From the NCBI GenBank assembly GCA_028095005.1, contig CM051459.1:117091431-117155430 (forward strand): a stretch of 64,000 bases of DNA. Reading direction: 5' to 3'. Positions 57,913 to 64,000 of this stretch are shown here, piece after piece. Made by a program: the position numbers and the translations under genes. Numbering within the stretch: the stretch's first letter is position 1; every line of letters starts with the position of its first letter. The notes below the pieces were generated by a model. It was given only the letters and a program-made list of their open reading frames with translations, made no database searches and was not told the origin of the DNA. Source of the stretch: Rhynchospora pubera (Eukaryota; Streptophyta; Magnoliopsida; Poales; Cyperaceae).

Positions 57913-60668
57913 ATATGATTTTTTATTAAATTATTTTTATTAGATTTTTCTAATTTTGTTATATATAATACAATTTTGTATTTTTTGTGTAATTTTGATT
58001 TTATTTTATTTGAAAATAGTACAAAGTTTTAGTTGAATTTGTTGATGTTTGTAAAAGATGACGAAGGGCATGAAGCTTAAATAGTCATAAGCTTAACTTA
58101 ATTGGTCTTGAAATTGTTTTGTACGTTATATTAAAATATTGTTAATTGTTAATTGGAATTTTATTGTTTTAGAATAATATTAAATTTTGTACCTTTAATA
58201 GGATGATTGATTAAGAAAATAGATAAATGGTGTATTCAGTTTAATTCATAGATGCCTTTAGATATCTAAAATTCGAAACACAATAATAATCGGGCTTTAT
58301 AAGTTAGACTTTAGCTGTTAAGATTATGCACCAATAAGAAATTTTGTTGGTAAGCATTAAATAAATAAATAGTACTATAATATACACTACAAAAGCTTGA
58401 TGTTTTTTAAATATTTGAGCCACCAGGAGAAATTTAAATAATTGATCGTGGGATCTTAGTCCCTGAAAAGAAAAAATTGAAAGTAAATAAAAGTAGAAGT
58501 AAGAATAGCTCAAAATAAACCATAAAGTAATCTAAAAACTAATTTAAATCAGAGCCTATATCAATTTTTCAATTGCTTTAGTTATCATGTTTAACACAAA
58601 AAGAAGGTAAGACAAAACCTTCAAATTTTCATGTCAAAAAACAGTTGAAGCAATGCAATAGCACACTACCAACTCAAATAATAAATCCAATTATATGAAA
58701 AGAAAGAAGTCGATACACTAAGATAAAACTGACTGTCATGAACAATTTTTTTTTTGGTAAAAGCTTACACCTATGTCTAACATTTTGCCATTTTCAGGGT
58801 CTATTTTATACACTGAGCCTGATTTATCTTAGCAGTATTTATTGCTTACGCCTAGAGTACGGCCATCAAATGCCAAGAACTGAGGGATTGGTTGCTCTTT
58901 TTTGGCACCAGTTTCATATTAATTATAACTTAATCTAACTGTATGTATGATACATGTAGAAAATAACCTCCACAAACTGGTACTATTTCATGACAGTCAG
59001 TGCATACTACAGTAATATGGTGGTACCCTTGCCAGGCCAATATGTTAACATTCAGCTAGTGCCATGTAATTATCAAAACAAAATGTGGAATTATAATTTT
59101 TAGACGTGGCATACTGGTATCTGATGCTGGCCATTCAAATGGTCGTCCACTATACAGTGGGAATTTAGGAGGAAATGAAAAAGGAAAATGTAGAGGCACA
59201 ACAACATTATTTGCTCGATGAAATCAATGAAAAGACCAAGTTCCAGAGCCCTTCTAGCTAAGCAACAACATTATATGATACAGGAAGAAGCATATTCACA
59301 TAACCCTTTATAGATGTATAATAAGATAATTCTTTTAATATGGAAATGAGAAACCAAATAAATTGACAATGCAAGTAAAAGAAATAAAGTAATTTAGTTA
59401 AAAAAAACAATACAAAGATCTAATATACATGGAAAATCTAATTAGATAAAAACCGTATAATGGGTTTCGAGATGATCTTATCGCATAATTTTTGAAGCAA
59501 AAAAATAAAAGAATCACATGACTGTGAAATTTGTTGCACAATCTATAAGAGGTTTCTTTTTTTTGAGTAATTCCCATCAACAAAAGTTAAGAAAAGGAAA
59601 AAGAAATCAAACCTTAACTGATAAGTCCTCAGCTCGATACAAACATGGATTATCATCTGCACTTTTTGCAGTTCCCACATACTGGCATTCTGTAGAGCAA
59701 ATCATCTCATCATGGGTCCCATGGTCCTTGACTGGTTCAAAATGACTTGGGTCCCATGGTTCCATCATCTCTCATTATAATGGGTTCGTGATTTGATAGG
59801 CACGTCCATAACTTCTTTCTGCAAAGCAATTTATTTTAAGGCTTCAATATGACTTTGGTACTTGCACTGGTTGGCTGACTCATTTAAGTTTGTGGGCAAT
59901 CTGTGTTAGAAAACAAAAAAATTATATTGTTATCTTTTGTTATAGTTATTTTCTTTTATTTGTAGTGGCCCTCGGCTAAGATTCAATCTGTAAGGTGTTT
60001 GTTCATTTAAACACCTTAGTATGCACTTGAAGCATAAACAGTAAACAAAAATATTACTAATGGCTGTTTTTTCTCCCACCTTTCTTTATCGTCTTATAAA
60101 CTGCATTCTATCAGCACGACCCATCAGTAATGGCTGTTTTTTCAGATTGAACAGTTGGTCGACCCACATCCGTTGTAATAAGCACCATCGTCAGTGTATG
60201 CCATTCAGCTTTTGGTACCTGGAATGTAAAATAAGTTTTCAATAATGATTCCGAATAAAAAAAATCACTACTTTTTTCTTTCTCTCTTCAGTAAATGGAG
60301 CTTAAAGGCAGACTTGATATTGTTCTTCTCGCTCTCCATCTCACTGACCTGAACATTTTTTCTAGTATATCTTGTTAGTTCAGACTTCTATCTTTCTCAG
60401 TTTCTTTGCAACCAGTAATGTTCTCATTTCTATTATTTTCGGAAGCTTGTGAGTATGTTAGAAAAATAACAGTATTTACCAGATGGCCCTAAAGCATGAA
60501 TGATTTACAACCAAGTGAGTTGTTCAAAGGTCAAACGAAGAATCCTACTAATTAAAACATAGCCTATATGTTAGTACATATTTTGTTAATGCTTTTTTTA
60601 CTATAAATAAATAAAGGCTAACTGAAAATGGTATGGAGTAGCAACAGATATCGTACCAACTTATATTT
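57913..60668. other. Gene-free stretch with unidentified exon-like blocks
   Basis: Minus-strand blocks at about 59750-59630 (HDEMICSTECQYVGTAKSAD) and 59165-59110 (PLYSGRPFEWPASDTSMP) look coding but are short and unassigned. Everything else is AT-rich. Confidence 0.4.
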
Positions 60669-60812
60669 GGCTCCGTTTGAATAGGTGTGGGAAGAAGGGA
60701 AGAAGGGAAGAAGTGGGAAGAAGTATTGGGAAGTGTGTAACTTTGTGAAGAGTTTGGATTCTTTATAATTTTTTTTCTTCTTCTTCTTTCTTCCAACGAT
60801 CCAAACGCACCC
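60669..60812. mobile_element. Tourist-like MITE, copy 3
   Basis: Starts GGCTCCGTTTGAATAGG and ends GATCCAAACGCACCC; flanked by TTT (60666-60668, 60813-60815). Same purine-rich then pyrimidine-rich interior (GAAGAAGGG units; CTTTGTGAAGAGTTTGGATT) as the copies at 5958 and 6193. Confidence 0.8.
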
Positions 60813-60873
60813 TTTGGCAAAATTTGCTACGGGCATTACATCAAGCACCTAATGGACGTTATGTTTTCAACAA

Positions 60874-61257
60874 CAACAACAACAACAACTAAGCCTTTTG
60901 TCCCAAACAAGTTGGGGTAGGCTAGAAAGAAACCCAACAAGAGAACACATCCAAGAACAAAAAAAAAAAAAAAAAAAAAATTAATAATAATAATAGTAAG
61001 ACTAGCCATACTAATAATAATACCTCTAATAATAATAGTAATAGTAGAAACCTAGACCTCGACCGTGACCTAATAGAGGGACCTACAAACCTATGGCATC
61101 GCTCCTACCCCTAAGTTCCTACGTCATGGCTCCGGTACATGAATTGCTAACTTCCAAGCGCTCCTATCGATCGCCAACTCCTTGGAGACGTTCCATTCTT
61201 TAAGGTCTCTTTTCACCGCTTCTTCCCATGTCAATCTTGGTCTCCCTCTCCCCCTCC
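60874..61257 (-). mobile_element. 5'-truncated LINE with perfect 20-bp target-site duplication
   Basis: GGACGTTATGTTTTCAACAA flanks the element at 60854-60873 and 61258-61277. On the minus strand 61257-61124 encodes the last 44 residues of a LINE reverse-transcriptase protein (GRPRLTWEEAVKRDLKEWNV, then DRSAWKLAIHVPEP and stop). A 3' UTR with a T run and GAC/ATT-rich repeats follows. The 3' tail TAGCCTACCCCAACTTGTTT then GGGACAAAAGGC and (TTG)n is the same tail as the SINE at 17751-17937. Insertion by target-primed reverse transcription with early termination explains the form. Confidence 0.93.
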
Positions 61258-61277
61258 GGACGTTATGTTTTCAACAA

Positions 61278-62205
61278 AAAAATATTATAGTAAATGAAAC
61301 TGAACAACTACTCATGCACAAAGTCACATTCAAAGCAAACCAAGCATCAAATTAGATCATCTTATAAAATTAAGTTGCGTTTTTTTTCTCTATGCGCCGT
61401 TAAGGAACCTGATCGTACCTCTTTTCTTTGTACCATCCACAATTTGATTAGTTCATATCAGTATGAGAAAACCTAAGTTGTTAATATCTAACATATTCCT
61501 TAAGCTATACACATCAAAATTGAAGACTACTACACAAATGTAATTCAAAATTCTTTAGACTCATTTAAAATACCAATATGAGAATCAATAATTTGAAATA
61601 GTATATGTCAGGATGCATGGATGTATAAAGCCAATACAAAAAATATTTGCTATTGTGGGATTGCTAATTATCAAAAACTCAGAAACTTTTCGTCCTTGTC
61701 ACCATCTAAAATCAAATAAAGTAAGATAATTTGTTAAAAAAATCAGGCAGAAATTAAGGCAATTTGGAAATCAGCCATAAATTTTGAAGAATCTTAAAAA
61801 AAAAGGTGAAGTCAGTACTTGCGTACATTGATCTCGCGAACACTTGAGGCATCATTAATCAAAAAGATAATTCACCTACAATATTTATTTTAACATTTTT
61901 TTAGGCGCCATAAATATGTAAAACTTATGCAATTAATCATAAGATAGGGGCTAGACCCTATTTTCTGTCACAAAAATATTTCTTTTAACAATAAATTACA
62001 AAAATTACAGACTAATGTCAACTGTAGACATTACAGACTAATTTAATCAACTTGCAAACTGAAGCAAACAAATAACTCACATAATTGCAAGGCATCAGCT
62101 TAAACAAATATATAAATTAATGTAAAACTAACACGACAAAATAATAAATTGAAATCAGTAACAAAGTTAGACACATAACCACTAATTTCAGATATAAATA
62201 TGTAC
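61278..62205. other. Gene-free stretch
   Basis: AT-rich; the 60-codon ORF at 61294-61476 has no recognisable feature. Confidence 0.5.
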
Positions 62206-62643
62206 CTCCAACACAACATCTGGATTTATATCCGAAAGAGATTGGACAACCACATCAGTTTTTGTCATACTGACCTAAAACAAAGTGAACATAAGGAAGG
62301 GGGTAAATTACTACAAATTGTATTCGTATTCCTATAATCCTAAAGTGCGCTTCCATGATCGTAATCATTCATTCCTAGCAATTAAGGAGGATATGTAGTT
62401 TGGAAAGGACAGATTTGCATAAAATGTAGCCTAGCTTCATGGTAAATTATTGTTTAATATGTCATTTTTTGTTTTCAGGATGTACAAATTGTGAAAAGAG
62501 GCTGAGAAAGAGTCACCTGATCTGGTCTAAAGAAGAGCCAATTCATGTTAGCTAACTCAACTGTATCAGTTGTACAACAACAGGCCGCCAATGCCAAACC
62601 TCGTCAACATCTCTACAGCTACACTGCCAACACCTCCCATCCC
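62206..62643 (-). pseudogene. UBA5: Fragment of UBA5 (UFM1-activating E1 enzyme) gene
   Basis: Two exons with clean GT-AG borders. 62643-62517 encodes GMGGVGSVAVEMLTRFGIGG, then DTVELANMNWLFFRPDQ; 62274-62206 encodes VSMTKTDVVVQSLSDINPDV. This is the Rossmann nucleotide-binding loop (GxGGVGS) and the adenylation-site segment of UBA5, the E1 that activates UFM1. A loss of two bases after LLLY, where the family has an acidic/tyrosine pair, shifts the frame inside the first exon. The catalytic-cysteine region and the N-terminus are missing. Strand agrees with the Helitron ends at 53.0 and 57.9 kb, so capture is likely but not proven. Not functional as an enzyme. Confidence 0.85.
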
Positions 62644-64000
62644 CTAATTACATTTAATTATTTTTCAATATCACATAAGTACTTCAATTGAGTCTTGTAA
62701 AAGCACATCCTTTGTACCTTACTTTAGGTACCAGATTGCATCAGCTCGTTTTCATATATACAAACGCAAAATTGCAGTTCTCAGGAAACTAAATAACAGA
62801 AATCAATCCTAAATTATTGTTGTTAAGACTAAATCAATCCTAAAAAAATTGCAGCAAAGGAAAATCAGATTAATATCATAAAAGGAGCTTACACATAAAT
62901 TCGTATTGGGGCATACACGATTAGGAGAGGAGTTGGGAAATAACAGATCTAGGGTTGGTCTCTCATTTTTCCCATGCGTTGGTCCCTCTGTTCAAAAGAT
63001 AGCAATTGCAAGGAAAAGAATCGATTGGCGAAGATGGATCGGTGGTGAGGCGAGGGTAGAAGAACAGGAGTAGGCAGCGATTTCCCGTCTGGTGAGAAAT
63101 AAGAGATGGGGTGAGCTACAATTTTTCCCTCCGTAAGGAAGAAGAGAGGGAGTAGGGCGCGTTTTTGTTGCTCAGAAAATGGAGAGAAATAATAGAGGGA
63201 AGAGGAAGAGATAGAAGAAAATGTCTTTGTTGTCGTAATGTCATTTCTCATAAAGTAATGGTGCAAGGTGTTCGATCAGCAGAAGATAGAGACGAAGGAT
63301 ATCAAATAGGGAAGGGGTCGAGAAAATGAAATCCATAACATCGCGCTGCCAAATATTTACACTGCTAAAACGGGTCAATTCCATTACCGATGATACTCGT
63401 CACACAAATTTTTAAAGAGTTTAGGCTACAGAAATCGAAAACAATTATATCACACATAACGCGAAATTGCCGTGTCGATTATTTATAAAAATTTTCTGAC
63501 CGGACTCCCACGGGTTTTTATTTATAAAAATACTGATGACGGAATTTTCTAAAATAAAAATGGAAGAGAGCTGAAATAGGACAAATTTGATTCCTACCAT
63601 AACACCTATAGAAATTAAATATAAACTACAATATTATCATGACCGTATCATATAAATTCAATTTGGAATTCGTCATCATCCAAATATTCTTCACCCTCTA
63701 TTTGGAATTCGTCATTATATAAATATTTTCACAGTCTTGCTTCCTCTGATTTCCACGCGAATCAAATTGAATCAAGGAAAAGCACAATAAAACACTTCCT
63801 AGAGACAAAAATTCTTCAAACTTGTGGCAAAATTGCAAGAATATAGAAGGAAAAAATCATCAAATCCAAAATTTCTAATCTAAACTGAACCAAATCAGGT
63901 ATTATAACCTATGTTAGAGGAAATAACCGATTAAAGACATAATCTTTATTCCACTAATTCATCAATAATACTTCAAATGAATTATAAATTATAAATATTT
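62644..64000. other. Gene-free right end of the window
   Basis: A purine-rich block at 63000-63300 resembles Helitron leader sequence in composition. Direct repeats are visible: TTATTTATAAAAATTTTCTG against TTATTTATAAAAATACTGA near 63480-63535, and ATTTGGAATTCGTCAT near 63661 and 63700. The minus-strand 105-codon ORF at 62949-63266 has no recognisable domain. Confidence 0.45.

Overview
This is nuclear DNA of a flowering plant. It has spliced genes with GT-AG introns, organellar-type PPR genes, a Ty3/gypsy element primed by tRNA-Asp, plant-type Helitrons, an Au-like SINE, L1-type LINE tails and many MITEs. The intergenic DNA is AT-rich. The species cannot be fixed from the sequence; a monocot is possible but unproven.

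Layout. 1-2.5 kb: 5' end of a minus-strand Ty3/gypsy element (gag start, primer-binding site, long LTR) with three arrays of a roughly 17-bp palindrome. 2.5-10 kb: gene-free, filled with MITEs and foldback elements. 10.07-14.2 kb: intact three-exon gene for an SR-like RanBP2-type zinc-finger protein (546 aa predicted). 15.1-22.2 kb, minus strand: intact 14-exon GH27 gene resembling beta-L-arabinopyranosidase/alpha-galactosidase (634 aa predicted), with a SINE and two tiny LINE tails in introns. 23.9-28.55 kb: minus-strand Helitron with a decayed fragment of an organellar tryptophanyl-tRNA synthetase gene. 28.8-30.6 kb: intact P-class PPR gene. 31.8-47.4 kb: a likely 15.7-kb Helitron holding a solo LTR, an inverted older Helitron, an RWP-RK exon, an RPA-like OB-fold gene fused to a decayed Rep/helicase gene, and another Helitron end inside the helicase. 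50.8-52.5 kb: second PPR gene, a paralogue of the first with duplicated flanks. 53.0-64 kb: two further minus-strand Helitron ends, a UBA5 gene fragment, a 5'-truncated LINE with a perfect 20-bp target-site duplication, and low-information DNA.

The host genes do not form a pathway. Four look functional: the zinc-finger gene, the GH27 gene and the two PPR genes. The rest is mainly a nest of Helitrons between and beside the duplicated PPR genes, with six recognisable Helitron 3' ends in 40 kb. The most notable observations are the nested gene-capturing Helitrons, a paralogous empty site that confirms one Helitron terminus, a near-identical tract shared by the PPR paralogues, and unrelated LTRs that each carry dense arrays of their own short palindrome.
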